From the NCBI RefSeq assembly GCF_014192395.1, contig NZ_JACHXW010000022.1, forward strand, positions 1-64,000: a stretch of 64,000 nt of DNA, written 5' to 3'. Each line of letters starts with the position of its first letter. The stretch's first letter is position 1. Source of the stretch: Paenibacillus endophyticus. GTDB taxonomy: Bacteria; Bacillota; Bacilli; Paenibacillales; Paenibacillaceae. The position numbers were made by a program, and so were the translations under genes. Positions 9,071 to 17,930 of this stretch are shown in pieces. The notes under the pieces are model-generated. The model was not told the origin of the DNA. It did no database searches and saw only the letters and a list, made by a program, of their open reading frames with translations.

Positions 9071-10771
9071 ATGAAAAAGAATTTCAAAACCTTGGCGGTC
9101 GGGCTTGTTGTTGCGCTAAGTTTGAGTGCATGTGCCAGCAATACGCCAAATGATAATTCAAGCAACCAATCAAGTAAACAACCAAGCAACCAAGCAAGCA
9201 ACAACGCAGAGACAGACGTGGCAGTTAACCCATTGGAGAAATTTCCAGAACCGATTGAAGTAGCAATAGGCAGGGGAATTGATCCGACTTACAAGTACGA
9301 AGGCGAAGATACGGCAGAAAACAACCTATATACGCGTTGGCTGAAGGATTCGTATAACATTGTAATCAAACACGAGTGGGAAGCAGCAACTGCCGATTAT
9401 GCCCAAAAGATAAGCTTAGCCATTGGAAGCAATGATTTGCCTGATGCCATGCTGGTTAACGAAACACAGCTAAGACAAATGGTTAAAGCCGACCAGCTGG
9501 CGGATTTGACGGAAGTATACAATAAGTTTGGGGCAGGTCGACTGAAGCAAATCTATCAATCCAATGCAGGATTGCTCGAAGGCGTTACCTTTGACGGCAA
9601 ATTGTATGCCCTGCCTGAAACAACATTGCCTTCGGCACCGATGACATGGATTCGTAAGGATTGGCTTGATAAGTTAGGCTTGGAAGCTCCTAAGACGTTA
9701 GAGGGTCTTGAAAAAATCGCTAAGGCTTTTATTGATAACAAAATGGGTGGAGACAAAACGTTAGGCATAGTGGGCACCCAGCAAGGTGGATCTCTTTATT
9801 CTACATTCCTTTCCTCTGGCGATCATTTCATGAACTTCTCGCCGGTGTTCTTCTCCAATAATGCATATCCGGGTATCTGGGTTAAAGATAAGGACGGAAA
9901 TGCCGTATACGGCTCTACGACTGCTGAGACGAAGGAATCGTTGGTCAAGCTGCGTGATTGGTACGCGAGCGGCATTCTAGATAAAGAAATTGGTTTGAGA
10001 AAAAGCACGCAAGAGGTAATAACCAGCGGTCAAGCAGGTATTTTCTTCGGTCCATGGTGGACACCGTACAATCTAACGGATTCAATGAAAAACGATCCGA
10101 ATGCCAACTGGAGACCATATACGGCGCCAGTGGATGAGTCGGGCAAATTTAACTCTAACCAAACTACGGGAAGCTCGTACATCGTTGTGAAGAAAAGCTA
10201 CAAGCATCCAGAAGCTGTTGTTAAAATGCTCAATATTCATGTATCGGAGAAAGAAGAGAGCTATAAAACAGCGGTGGGCAAAGAATTGACTTCCCAGGAA
10301 ATTCCTTTGTTCCTTATCATGGGCCATGGCGATCAATTGGAGTATGCCGTGAAATCCACGCAAAAGGTTCTTACAGGGGAAATGAAATTGGAAGAAGTGG
10401 ATAAACTCAATTATGGGTTTGCTTATGAGCTTGCTTCCCATGTTAAGAATGTGAAAACAGAGCCTTTTGACAACTATGACATTCAATATTGGGATCAACA
10501 AAAAGATCCGGACTTCTTCACTCATCTTTACTCGCATTTGAATGGCGGTTCAACATTTGTGGATGCCGATATCAATTATGTGAAGAGTCTCGCAACGGCA
10601 CAGACCAAAACCATGCAAACAAAATGGACCAATTTAAAGAAAATTGAAGATGAAACCTTCTTGAAAATTATTATGGGCAGTGCCCCGATTGAAGAGTTCG
10701 ATGCTTTTGTTGAAAAGTGGAATGATCAGGGTGGAGACCAAATTACTAAAGAAGTGAATGAGTTGAAATAA
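9071..10771 (+). CDS. Sugar ABC transporter substrate-binding lipoprotein
   Basis: Extracellular solute-binding protein of the long LplA/LipO type (566 residues), anchored to the outer face of the membrane by lipid. The signal peptide ends in the lipobox LSAC (Cys near residue 18), followed by a Ser/Asn/Gln-rich tether (about 22-50) and the mature binding fold. GGGGGA lies 6 bases before the ATG. It heads an operon with two permeases. No ATPase gene is present, as usual for this class, which borrows a shared MsmX-type ATPase encoded elsewhere. Substrate is unknown; oligosaccharides released by the adjacent amylase are the obvious candidates. The C-terminal tail (WNDQGGDQITKEVNE) is shared almost exactly with the paralogue at 46405-48084. 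Confidence 0.92.
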   Translation: MKKNFKTLAVGLVVALSLSACASNTPNDNSSNQSSKQPSNQASNNAETDVAVNPLEKFPEPIEVAIGRGIDPTYKYEGEDTAENNLYTRWLKDSYNIVIKHEWEAATADYAQKISLAIGSNDLPDAMLVNETQLRQMVKADQLADLTEVYNKFGAGRLKQIYQSNAGLLEGVTFDGKLYALPETTLPSAPMTWIRKDWLDKLGLEAPKTLEGLEKIAKAFIDNKMGGDKTLGIVGTQQGGSLYSTFLSSGDHFMNFSPVFFSNNAYPGIWVKDKDGNAVYGSTTAETKESLVKLRDWYASGILDKEIGLRKSTQEVITSGQAGIFFGPWWTPYNLTDSMKNDPNANWRPYTAPVDESGKFNSNQTTGSSYIVVKKSYKHPEAVVKMLNIHVSEKEESYKTAVGKELTSQEIPLFLIMGHGDQLEYAVKSTQKVLTGEMKLEEVDKLNYGFAYELASHVKNVKTEPFDNYDIQYWDQQKDPDFFTHLYSHLNGGSTFVDADINYVKSLATAQTKTMQTKWTNLKKIEDETFLKIIMGSAPIEEFDAFVEKWNDQGGDQITKEVNELK

Positions 10772-10780
10772 AGTAGAATG

Positions 10781-10820
10781 ATCAAGGCGGGTGGATCGTT
10801 CACTCGCCTTGATTATCCTT
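10781..10820 (+). terminator. Intercistronic hairpin between binding protein and permease
   Basis: Arms atcaaggcg (10781-10789) and cgccttgat (10805-10813), extended by inner pairing, followed by tatcctttt. It probably acts as a partial terminator or mRNA stabiliser giving more binding protein than permease. Confidence 0.65.
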
Positions 10821-10836
10821 TTAAGGAGATAGAGAG

Positions 10837-11727
10837 ATGCTTAACCGAGGTATTTATAAACACTACTATTTGATGCTCCTGCCCGGATTGCTGTGGTTAG
10901 CCTTTTTCAATTTGCTTCCCATGTACGGAGTATTGATGGCATTCAAGGATTTCAACCCAGGCTTAGGCATATTTAAGTCCGAATGGATCGGCTTGGAAAA
11001 CTTCAAATATATGTTCGAACTGGATGACAGCAAACAAGTATTCCAGAATACAATTTTCATCGCCTTGTTAAAAATGATTGGCAACTTGATCTTCCCGCTC
11101 ATATTTGCGCTCATGTTAAATGAAGTGAAAAACAGGCTGTTTACCAGATCCGTTCAAACCATTGTCTATTTGCCGCATTTTTTGTCCTGGGTTATTGTAG
11201 CAGGAATTATGCTGGATATCCTCTCTTACTCAGGTCCCATTAACCAGATTCTATCTTTATTTGGCGTAGAGCCGACCTTGTTTTTCGCTAATGCTAATAT
11301 GTTTCCTTGGCTAGTTGTTTTTAGTGATATTTGGAAGGAATTTGGTTTCGCAGCTATTATTTATTTTGCCGCACTAACATCCATTAACCCTGAAATGTAC
11401 GAAGCAGCAGCAATAGATGGAGCTTCCCAGTTTAAAAGGTTGACGAGTATCACCCTCCCCAGCATATTGCCGGTTGCGGTTTTACTTGGCACATTAAGCT
11501 TAGGAAATATTCTGAATGCTGGATTCGATCAAATATTCAATCTATACAATCCATCGGTATATTCTACAGGCGATATTATTGATACCTGGGTTTATCGAGC
11601 GGGCCTGCTTGATATGCAATATGGTCTTGCGACTGCCGTTGGTCTTCTGAAGTCGGTTGTTGGTCTCGTTCTCATTTCAGTATCTTACGGGCTTGCCTAT
11701 CGGTTTGCGAATTACAGAATTTTTTAA
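10837..11727 (+). CDS. Sugar ABC transporter permease, LplB type
   Basis: Integral membrane permease with six predicted helices, 296 residues. The family EAA loop reads YEAAAIDGASQFKRLTSITLP (about 188-208), the site that docks the ATPase. AAGGAG at 10823-10828 lies 8 bases before the ATG. It follows the binding protein after a hairpin and is followed 18 bases later by the second permease, giving a complete heterodimeric channel without its own ATPase. Confidence 0.92.
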   Translation: MLNRGIYKHYYLMLLPGLLWLAFFNLLPMYGVLMAFKDFNPGLGIFKSEWIGLENFKYMFELDDSKQVFQNTIFIALLKMIGNLIFPLIFALMLNEVKNRLFTRSVQTIVYLPHFLSWVIVAGIMLDILSYSGPINQILSLFGVEPTLFFANANMFPWLVVFSDIWKEFGFAAIIYFAALTSINPEMYEAAAIDGASQFKRLTSITLPSILPVAVLLGTLSLGNILNAGFDQIFNLYNPSVYSTGDIIDTWVYRAGLLDMQYGLATAVGLLKSVVGLVLISVSYGLAYRFANYRIF

Positions 11728-11745
11728 CGGAAAGATGTGATCATT

Positions 11746-12630
11746 ATGGTAGAAGAACGCTCGGTTCTATCCAGGCTGTTTAATGGAGTCAACATATTTT
11801 TGCTCATCATCATCACGCTGCTTTGCATCCTGCCTGTTTGGTATACGCTGGTCGTTTCTTTGAGCGACAGAGCAGCAGTAGCGGCTGGCGAAGTTTTTGT
11901 TTGGCCGCAAGGGTTAACCTTTGGTTCCTACGAAACGATCATTGATGATGGCCAGTTTTTCAAATCATTTTTCATATCCGTGCAACGTGTATTATATAGT
12001 GCCGTTATTACTTTTTTTATTGTACTATTAATGGCCTATCCGCTATCCAAAACATCTAAAGAATTCAAGCCGAGAAATATAATCATGTGGCTGCTCATTT
12101 TTTGCATGCTGTTCGGTGGCGGCTTGGTTCCTTGGTACATGACCATGAAATCTCTTGGCTTAATCAACACGATCTGGGGACTCGTTCTTGGTGGAGGGCT
12201 GCCTGTATTTAATGTCATATTGGTGATGAACTTCTTTAGAAATTTGCCGAAGGAGATGGAAGAATCCGCATTAATCGATGGCGCAGGTCCATGGCGAATT
12301 CTTTTTGGTATCTTTTTGCCGCTTTCTACTCCGGTCTTGGCAACGATTCTCGTGTTTACAATCGTAGGGCATTGGAATGAGTTTTTCCAAGCGCTCGTGC
12401 TCATGACCAAAAATGAAAACTATCCTTTGCAATCTTATATACGCCAAGTCACACTTGTCATTGACCCATCCAAAGTAGATGCAGAATCGGCAAAACGACT
12501 GACAAGCTTATCCAATCAGACGTTAAACGCAGCTAAAATTTTCATTTCTATGCTGCCACTTTTAATTATTTATCCCTTTTTCCAAAAATATTTCGTGAAA
12601 GGAATAACGCTTGGTTCTGTAAAGGGTTAA
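11746..12630 (+). CDS. Sugar ABC transporter permease, LplC type
   Basis: Second permease subunit of the importer, with six predicted helices. The EAA loop reads MEESALIDGAGPWRILFGIFLP (about 182-203). An in-frame GTG at 11737 would lie two bases after the weak GGAAAG; the ATG at 11746 (294 residues) gives better spacing and is preferred, though either is possible. The C-terminal motif FFQKYFVKGITLGSVKG is the family end. The LacI gene starts five bases after its stop. Confidence 0.9.
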   Translation: MVEERSVLSRLFNGVNIFLLIIITLLCILPVWYTLVVSLSDRAAVAAGEVFVWPQGLTFGSYETIIDDGQFFKSFFISVQRVLYSAVITFFIVLLMAYPLSKTSKEFKPRNIIMWLLIFCMLFGGGLVPWYMTMKSLGLINTIWGLVLGGGLPVFNVILVMNFFRNLPKEMEESALIDGAGPWRILFGIFLPLSTPVLATILVFTIVGHWNEFFQALVLMTKNENYPLQSYIRQVTLVIDPSKVDAESAKRLTSLSNQTLNAAKIFISMLPLLIIYPFFQKYFVKGITLGSVKG

Positions 12631-12634
12631 CATT

Positions 12635-13642
12635 ATGTCAATTACAATCAAATATATTGCAGAACTCGCCGGTACTTCAATAGCGACCGTATCGAGAGTG
12701 ATCTCCAATGATTCAAGAATAAGTGAGAGAACACGTTCAAAGATAATCAAGATCATAGTCCAACATGGTTATCAACCTAATTTATTTGCAAAAGGCTTAG
12801 CATCAAAGTTGAGTTATAACATTGGGGTCCTGCTTCCTAACCCAGCTAAAAATGTTAACATTCATTCCTTGAAAGCTGTAAGAGGAATCATTTCGCAAGC
12901 TAAGCATCACGGATATAATGTATTGCTCTTGACAGGGAATAGTGAGCAAGATGTACTGCAATCCATAGAATCCCGATACAAAGGAAGAAGTATGGATGGC
13001 CTTATCCTTTTCTATACGAGTGATAGAGATGATGTCATATCCTATTTGAATTTGAGTGGGATTCCCTTTGTACTCATTGGGAGAAATATGAAGCATGCAG
13101 ATATCCATGCCGTCGATTACGATCAATTTCAGGCAGCCTGGGATGCTACACATTTCCTGGTTCAGCTGAACCACCAGAATATTGCCATTCTTCATGGTCC
13201 TGAACACGTCACTATCCAGTCAGATCGTATGAAAGGTTATCAATTGGCTTTACAAAGTTCGCGTATTGAACCGAATCCAGATTGGTGTATCGTAGTCGAG
13301 AAGGACGAGGAGGATATTATTGTATGGACTTGGATCAATTCGCCTGAAAGACCTACTGCAATTATTGTTCAAGATGATGACACAGCACTAAAAGTGGTTC
13401 GTGCTTTGGCAAAATTAAAGTTGAAGGTGCCTGATGATGTTAGCATTGTTAGTTTTAGTCAGGATACGATGGGAGAGTTAGTATCACCTTCTTTAACCGC
13501 TGTTCATACGGATTCTTATTCTCACGGCTACGAAGCTGCTTCAATGCTGCTTCAATTACTGAAGGGAACAAGGATCGAATCAAATCGCAAGATTTTACCG
13601 CATGGCATTAAGGTTAGAGAATCAACAAGGAGAATAGATTAA
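12635..13642 (+). CDS. LacI-family transcription regulator
   Basis: 335 residues: N-terminal HTH (KYIAELAGTSIATVSRVISN, about 5-24) and a periplasmic-binding-protein-like effector domain (about 60-330) ending in the usual dimer region. It lies in the same transcription unit as the importer (AAAGGG within the previous stop region supplies the ribosome site). It probably represses this operon or the amylase locus in response to an incoming sugar. No operator was identified with confidence. The effector is unknown. Confidence 0.88.
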   Translation: MSITIKYIAELAGTSIATVSRVISNDSRISERTRSKIIKIIVQHGYQPNLFAKGLASKLSYNIGVLLPNPAKNVNIHSLKAVRGIISQAKHHGYNVLLLTGNSEQDVLQSIESRYKGRSMDGLILFYTSDRDDVISYLNLSGIPFVLIGRNMKHADIHAVDYDQFQAAWDATHFLVQLNHQNIAILHGPEHVTIQSDRMKGYQLALQSSRIEPNPDWCIVVEKDEEDIIVWTWINSPERPTAIIVQDDDTALKVVRALAKLKLKVPDDVSIVSFSQDTMGELVSPSLTAVHTDSYSHGYEAASMLLQLLKGTRIESNRKILPHGIKVRESTRRID

Positions 13643-13680
13643 ATATCTATTAGGGACTTTCAAAGTGGATGTCATGAGGC

Positions 13681-13779
13681 GTGAAGCTATGCTGTTATCC
13701 GGACCGATCGGATGACGTGAAATACGATGTGGCCAAGGAGCTTGGCGTACCTCTACAGTCAAGCGACAATGGTGATTAG
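13681..13779 (+). pseudogene. Truncated alpha/beta-type small acid-soluble spore protein
   Basis: The frame beginning at the GTG at 13717 reads KYDVAKELGVPLQSSDNGD and then a TAG. This is the first conserved half of the DNA-coating SASP family, which elsewhere continues with LTSRxAGxVGGxMVKxMI. That second, DNA-contacting half is missing: the stop is followed at once by the terminator. The residues upstream (from GTG 13681, CCYPDRSDD) do not resemble the usual basic SASP N terminus, and no ribosome site is visible. I read it as a remnant with both ends lost, probably the junction of a deletion. It could be expressed as a short peptide but would not bind DNA like a SASP. Confidence 0.6.
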
Positions 13780-13784
13780 TCTAC

Positions 13785-13830
13785 CAAAAAAGAGCAGGAG
13801 ACGCCCGGCGGGGTGCTTCCTGCTCTTCGT
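13785..13830. terminator. Hairpin terminator, probably bidirectional
   Basis: Arms aagagcagga (13790-13799) and tcctgctctt (13818-13827) with inner GC pairing. On the minus strand it is followed by six T; on the plus strand by a weaker tcgttattc. It is probably the old terminator of the spore-protein gene. Confidence 0.7.
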
Positions 13831-13899
13831 TATTCAAAGGCAATCATTAAAAAAAGGTAAATTCAAAGAGAGTTGCTCTTACTTTGTGCAACAAAAAGG

Positions 13900-13905
13900 T
13901 ATAAT
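13900..13905 (+). promoter_or_regulatory. Possible -10 element before the HhH gene
   Basis: TATAAT at 13900-13905, 66 bases before the next start. No good -35 hexamer (ttactt at 15 bases is the best). Confidence 0.4.
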
Positions 13906-13971
13906 GATAGCAGAAGAAATAGCAATTAGGGCTTGAGCCTACTGAAATTTTATAATAAAAGGAGCATGAAC

Positions 13972-14190
13972 ATGGACAATAGCAGCCAAACAAGCCAAGA
14001 AAGCGATTTTCCTAAGATAAGCGGGCCGGCGACTCGTGCGCTCTCACATGCAGGCTTATTCAAGCTCGAACAACTGACCAAAGTGACGGAAGCAGACTTA
14101 TTGAAGCTGCATGGACTGGGTCCGAAAGCCATAAGGATTTTGAATGAGGTTCTCAAAGAGAAAGGGCTATCCTTCGCAAATAAAGGATAA
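13972..14190 (+). CDS. Small helix-hairpin-helix protein, RpoA C-terminal-domain-like
   Basis: 72 residues. The core (ISGPATRALSHAGL ... LTKVTEADLLKLHGLGPKAI) matches the fold of the RNA polymerase alpha C-terminal domain and related HhH DNA-binding proteins. Paenibacilli carry free-standing versions like this, usually of unknown role. Upstream in-frame starts at 13933 (TTG) and 13966 (ATG) are rejected because AAAAGGAG ends at 13964, only seven bases before the ATG at 13972. Possible DNA binding is inferred from the fold. Confidence 0.8.
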   Translation: MDNSSQTSQESDFPKISGPATRALSHAGLFKLEQLTKVTEADLLKLHGLGPKAIRILNEVLKEKGLSFANKG

Positions 14191-14269
14191 CATGACATCC
14201 ACAACCCAAATGATGAGCGCTTGTCTAAGCGAAACGAAAGAATCATACCAGAAGGGAGATTTATGAAGG

Positions 14270-14692
14270 ATGTATGAACAAAAAACAAAAGAAACCGACA
14301 ATAGCGTAATCGAATTTCTTGATCTCATTGAGAATCCCAAGAAGCGCGAGGACGCCTATAAGCTTTTGGATATATTTGCGGAAACGACGGGGTATCCAGC
14401 TAAAATGTGGGGTCCCAGCATTATTGGTTTTGGTACCTACCACTACCGATATGATACCGGCCATGAAGGGGATGCGCCGCTGGCTGGATTCTCGCCAAGA
14501 AAAGCAAAAATAAGCTTATATTTTGCAACCGGCGATACCGAAAGAGCTGCATTGCTGCAAAAGCTCGGAAAACATACTTCGGGAAAATCTTGCGTCTATG
14601 TCAATAAAGTAGCGGACATTGATGTTGATGTTCTGAAAGAATTGATTCTTCAATCGGTGGTCTTTCTGAAAGAGACGTATCCGACATCATAA
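14270..14692 (+). CDS. DUF1801 domain protein
   Basis: 140 residues matching the DUF1801 (YdhG-like) family: the segment YPAKMWGPSIIGFGTYHYRY and later ISLYFATGD are its hallmarks. The family forms a small alpha/beta fold of uncertain biochemical role, sometimes linked to iron handling. GAAGG upstream of the ATG is the ribosome site. Its stop overlaps the start of the VTT-domain gene (TAATG), so the two are likely co-translated. Nothing else in the neighbourhood explains its function. Confidence 0.85.
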   Translation: MYEQKTKETDNSVIEFLDLIENPKKREDAYKLLDIFAETTGYPAKMWGPSIIGFGTYHYRYDTGHEGDAPLAGFSPRKAKISLYFATGDTERAALLQKLGKHTSGKSCVYVNKVADIDVDVLKELILQSVVFLKETYPTS

Positions 14693-15321
14693 TGCGGGGA
14701 CGAATGCTTAAAATAGGAATGGTTGTTCTTCTCTACGCGTCATTAATAGCAGCTTTTCTTGCTAATCAGGAGCTCCTATTTACATGGTTGGCACAAGGTG
14801 GGATAGAGAATCTACCATGGATGATCGGAACGGCTATCGTTACGGCAGCGATACCGTTTTTCCCATTTGGACTTATAGCAGCGATAATAGGCGCACAATA
14901 TGGCCCAATTTGGGGAAGCTTGATCAATGTAATCTCTTCTACAATCGCTGCGGCTCTCACGTTTTGGGCGGTACGCAGGCTTTTGCAAAATGGGGGACGT
15001 TCATTTATCGCGAAATCAAAAAGAATGGACCGATTCATGCTTTTCTTTGAGCGGAATGCGTTCATGGCCGTATTTATGGCGCGATTAATTCCTTTTGTAC
15101 CGGCCCAAGCAGTCAATGCGGCTTCGGCAATCAGCCAGATGCCCATCGGAAGCTTTGTTCTGGCTACTTTAATTGGAAAAATACCGGTCATGTTTGTATT
15201 TGCATTCATGGGTGATCAGATATTTTCAAGTCTTTCCAATGTTTTAATCACAGGTTGTATCTATTTGCTCTTCTTATTTATGGTTTATATTTGTTTTCGT
15301 TGGCGGAAGCACGCTTCGTGA
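14692..15321 (+). CDS. VTT-domain membrane protein (TVP38/TMEM64 family)
   Basis: 209-residue integral membrane protein with five or six hydrophobic segments. The VTT core is visible as PFGLIAAIIGAQYGPIWGS and the reentrant motif ARLIPFVPAQAVNAASA (about 123-139). Relatives include YdjZ/YtxB-like proteins; eukaryotic members are lipid scramblases, and a lipid-related role here is inference. Translation is coupled to the preceding gene; a second ATG at 14704 is also possible. Confidence 0.85.
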   Translation: MRGRMLKIGMVVLLYASLIAAFLANQELLFTWLAQGGIENLPWMIGTAIVTAAIPFFPFGLIAAIIGAQYGPIWGSLINVISSTIAAALTFWAVRRLLQNGGRSFIAKSKRMDRFMLFFERNAFMAVFMARLIPFVPAQAVNAASAISQMPIGSFVLATLIGKIPVMFVFAFMGDQIFSSLSNVLITGCIYLLFLFMVYICFRWRKHAS

Positions 15322-15357
15322 TATCGTCTTATTTGGCAGAAACGAAGGGGGAGACCT

Positions 15358-16593
15358 ATGGACATGGACAACGGTTACGCAGTTGCACCGAAGGGAACGG
15401 AATCAAAAGGAAAGCTAAGGATGCTGCTGGAAATAGGCGCTGTTGCGACAAAGCTAGGGTTAACTTCTTTTGGAGGGCCAGTTGCTCACCTTCTCTATTT
15501 TCATGACGAATACATAAAGAAGAGAAAATGGATGGATGAACGCACCTATGCGGATCTCGTCGCTCTATGCCAGTTTTTACCGGGACCTTCGAGCAGTCAA
15601 GTAGGGATGGGGATTGGCATCCTGCGGGCAGGAATACTTGGAGGCGTGATTGCATGGCTTGGTTTCACGCTTCCTTCCGTTATAGCACTCGTTGTATTTG
15701 CGCTTTTGTTGAAAGGGTTTGATATTGGAAATGCAGGCTGGATACATGGTTTGAAAATCGTAGCCGTTGCGATCGTAGCCCAAGGTGTGTTTAGTATGGG
15801 AAAGAATTTAACACCTGATCGCAACAGAGCAAGCATTGCTATCATTACTATGGTCATCACCCTTCTTTTACCAACAGCTTTAAGTCAGGTCATCCTTATT
15901 TTACTTGCTGCTTTGGCAGGTACGCTGCTTTATCGAAAGAAAGATGCTCCAGCAGCTTCAGCATTAGTTGTTCCTGTGAGCCGCAGGGCAGCGATAGTTT
16001 GCTTGTTCCTGTTTGTCGGCTTATTATTCGGCCTTCCATTGCTAACCCAATTCACCAATAACCCTTGGCTAGCCATAGCTGACAGTTTCTACAGGTCAGG
16101 TTCTCTCGTGTTTGGCGGAGGACATGTCGTGCTCCCACTTCTAGAAAGGGAGGTTGTACCCGTTGGATGGATCAGCCAGCAGGATTTTTTAGCTGGTTAT
16201 GGCGCGACTCAAGCTGTACCAGGCCCTTTGTTTACATTTGCCGCATATTTGGGCGCTATGATTAAAGGGGTGTGGGGAGCTGTCCTAGCTACAATTGCTA
16301 TTTTTCTGCCGTCTTTTCTTCTCATCGTCGGTGCTCTGCCATTCTGGAATCGCCTGCGTCGAAGCAATGCCATGCAAGGGGCGCTTGTTGGAGTGAATGC
16401 TGCTGTTGTAGGTATTCTTCTTGCCGCCTTATACAATCCGATTTGGACTTCAGCAGTCCTAACGGTGGAAGATTTTGTGCTTGCTGCTCTTTTATTCGGC
16501 ATGCTTCACTTTTGGAAATGGCCAGCATGGGTGATCGTTATAATAGGGGTAATTGGCGGAATGATTATTCCCTATATGAATATCGGCATGTAA
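15358..16593 (+). CDS. chrA: Chromate transporter, ChrA (CHR) family
   Basis: 411-residue long-chain CHR family protein made of two homologous halves. The first contains TSFGGPVAHL and QFLPGPSSSQ, the second FGGGHVVLPLL and AVPGPLFTFAAYLG. These paired signatures define the family, which exports chromate, probably against sulfate or proton exchange. About ten to twelve helices are expected. GGGGGA precedes the ATG at 15358; an ATG two codons on is an alternative. Chromate resistance itself cannot be inferred; many soil bacilli carry such genes without a measured role. Confidence 0.88.
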   Translation: MDMDNGYAVAPKGTESKGKLRMLLEIGAVATKLGLTSFGGPVAHLLYFHDEYIKKRKWMDERTYADLVALCQFLPGPSSSQVGMGIGILRAGILGGVIAWLGFTLPSVIALVVFALLLKGFDIGNAGWIHGLKIVAVAIVAQGVFSMGKNLTPDRNRASIAIITMVITLLLPTALSQVILILLAALAGTLLYRKKDAPAASALVVPVSRRAAIVCLFLFVGLLFGLPLLTQFTNNPWLAIADSFYRSGSLVFGGGHVVLPLLEREVVPVGWISQQDFLAGYGATQAVPGPLFTFAAYLGAMIKGVWGAVLATIAIFLPSFLLIVGALPFWNRLRRSNAMQGALVGVNAAVVGILLAALYNPIWTSAVLTVEDFVLAALLFGMLHFWKWPAWVIVIIGVIGGMIIPYMNIGM

Positions 16594-16643
16594 CCAAAAT
16601 AGGGAAGACAGGCAAACATCCAGGCTTTATAGTATGCAAGGCT

Positions 16644-16695
16644 GAAAGAGCTTTCTCTAACGTCATTCTTGATGGCGTGAGAAGGCTCTTTCTAT
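16644..16695 (+). terminator. Rho-independent terminator after chrA
   Basis: 14-base arms gaaagagctttctc (16644-16657) and gagaaggctctttc (16679-16692), one wobble. The tract after the stem is tataat rather than a strong T run. Confidence 0.7.
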
Positions 16696-16814
16696 AATAG
16701 GCATGAACATACGCTTATTATTCAAAAAACGGATGGAGTGGACCTTACTCATGCATGTGTAGTTAAATGAGAATGATTCGTTTTTTCTACTTCGTTAGTT
16801 CTAGAATATACAGC

Positions 16815-16844
16815 TTGAAAACAAGCATTCATTGGTGCTATAAT
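16815..16844 (+). promoter_or_regulatory. Sigma-A promoter of the acetate permease gene
   Basis: TTGAAA (16815-16820), 18-base spacer, TATAAT (16839-16844). Transcription would start near 16851, which excludes the upstream in-frame start at 16843 and supports the ATG at 16900. Confidence 0.75.
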
Positions 16845-16899
16845 GCTATCTTGCTGCTTCGGCAAGGACTACGTATCATCTATTTTACTGGAGGCTTCT

Positions 16900-17523
16900 A
16901 TGACATCGCAGAGTATTCAAACGCAGAAGGTAAAGATTGTGAATGCAGATCCGAGCGCAATTGGTTTATTCGGATTAGCTATGGTAACGCTAGTGGCTTC
17001 CTCGCAAAAGCTGGGCATTACAGAAGGCTACAGCATGGTTATCCCTTGGGCTGTTTTCTTGGGCGCTTTCGCCCAATTGTTCGCTTGCATTCAAGATTCC
17101 AAACGCAACAATACATTCGGTACAACCGCTTTCGGAGCTTATGCCTTCTTCTGGCTGGCGGTTGCCTGCAGCTGGATGGTTAAGCTTGGCGTATTTGGCC
17201 CGATCCTGCAAGGGGATGCGGACGGCAAGCAGCTTGGCTTTGCTTTTCTGGGTTATTTGATTTTCACCTTATTCATGACGCTTGGGGCTATGGAAACGAA
17301 TAAAGTATTGTTTGTTATATTCGTGCTCATCGATTTTCTGTTTCTTGGTTTAACCTTTGACGCATTTGGCATCGCGCCGGACGTATTCCATACGATGGCT
17401 GCTTACGCCGAGCTCGGAATCGCGATCGTATCTTTCTACGGCAGCGGAGCTTCCGTACTCAATGCTCATTTCGGACGCGTTTTTTTACCGGTTGGCGCGG
17501 CATTTGGCATTTTCAAAAAATAG
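16900..17523 (+). CDS. Acetate uptake permease, GPR1/FUN34/SatP family
   Basis: 207-residue membrane protein with six hydrophobic helices. The N-terminal signature ADPSAIGLFGLAM corresponds to the family NPAPLGL motif. Later segments NTFGTTAFGAYAFFWL and LFMTLGAMETNK fit the acetate/succinate transporter family, which imports acetate with protons. The start is fixed by TGGAGG at 16889-16894, five bases before the ATG, and by the promoter at 16815-16844. It is a single-gene unit with its own terminator. Confidence 0.88.
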   Translation: MTSQSIQTQKVKIVNADPSAIGLFGLAMVTLVASSQKLGITEGYSMVIPWAVFLGAFAQLFACIQDSKRNNTFGTTAFGAYAFFWLAVACSWMVKLGVFGPILQGDADGKQLGFAFLGYLIFTLFMTLGAMETNKVLFVIFVLIDFLFLGLTFDAFGIAPDVFHTMAAYAELGIAIVSFYGSGASVLNAHFGRVFLPVGAAFGIFKK

Positions 17524-17551
17524 GATATTGCATAGCATCAGACTTTATCGG

Positions 17552-17603
17552 AGAAAGGGCAATTCCATGTTCATCTTCGATGTCATCGGGATTGCCTTTT
17601 CAT
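17552..17603 (+). terminator. Probable terminator of the acetate permease gene
   Basis: Arms aaagggcaattcc and ggattgccttttc with small bulges around a 20-base loop, ending in ttttcatttt. Less regular than the others here. Confidence 0.55.
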
Positions 17604-17930
17604 TTTGCCTGGGCGTAAGTATGTAGGAGTTTTCTGCTTTCGCCAAACCAAGAGCTGCATATTGGACTAATGGGCTCGAAACTGTTATGTTTGCCTGAGA
17701 AGCTTTTGTTTCATGGATAGTATTGCCCCAATAGCTGATGCCGAATCTAATTCGGTGTCAGTTTTGTGCATTCGGAGCCAACATTCATTTGAAATACACA
17801 TGACGTACACAAGTGATCGCTATACTAGGGCTTAAGGAAGCGGCCGATAATGACCGACAACCTTCCTTTAGTCGTGGACGTCATTAGACAATAGACAGTT
17901 CTGTCGTCTGGATACGGAGGAATAGCACGG
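17604..17930. other. Intergenic region with a second hairpin
   Basis: Contains a hairpin terminator at 17735-17766 (ctgatgccgaat against attcggtgtcag, followed by tttt). The remainder should hold the promoter of the two-component operon; a TATACT at about 17822 is the only -10 candidate and lacks a good -35. No gene seen. Confidence 0.5.
17735..17766 (+). terminator. Hairpin terminator
   Basis: 12-base arms (17735-17746 and 17750-17761) including two G-T pairs, a cta loop and a short T run. Confidence 0.6.

Noticed and set aside
13727..13936. 69-codon frame downstream of the first LacI gene
   Set aside because: It crosses the terminator at 13785-13830 and lies in a different frame from the spore-protein fragment.
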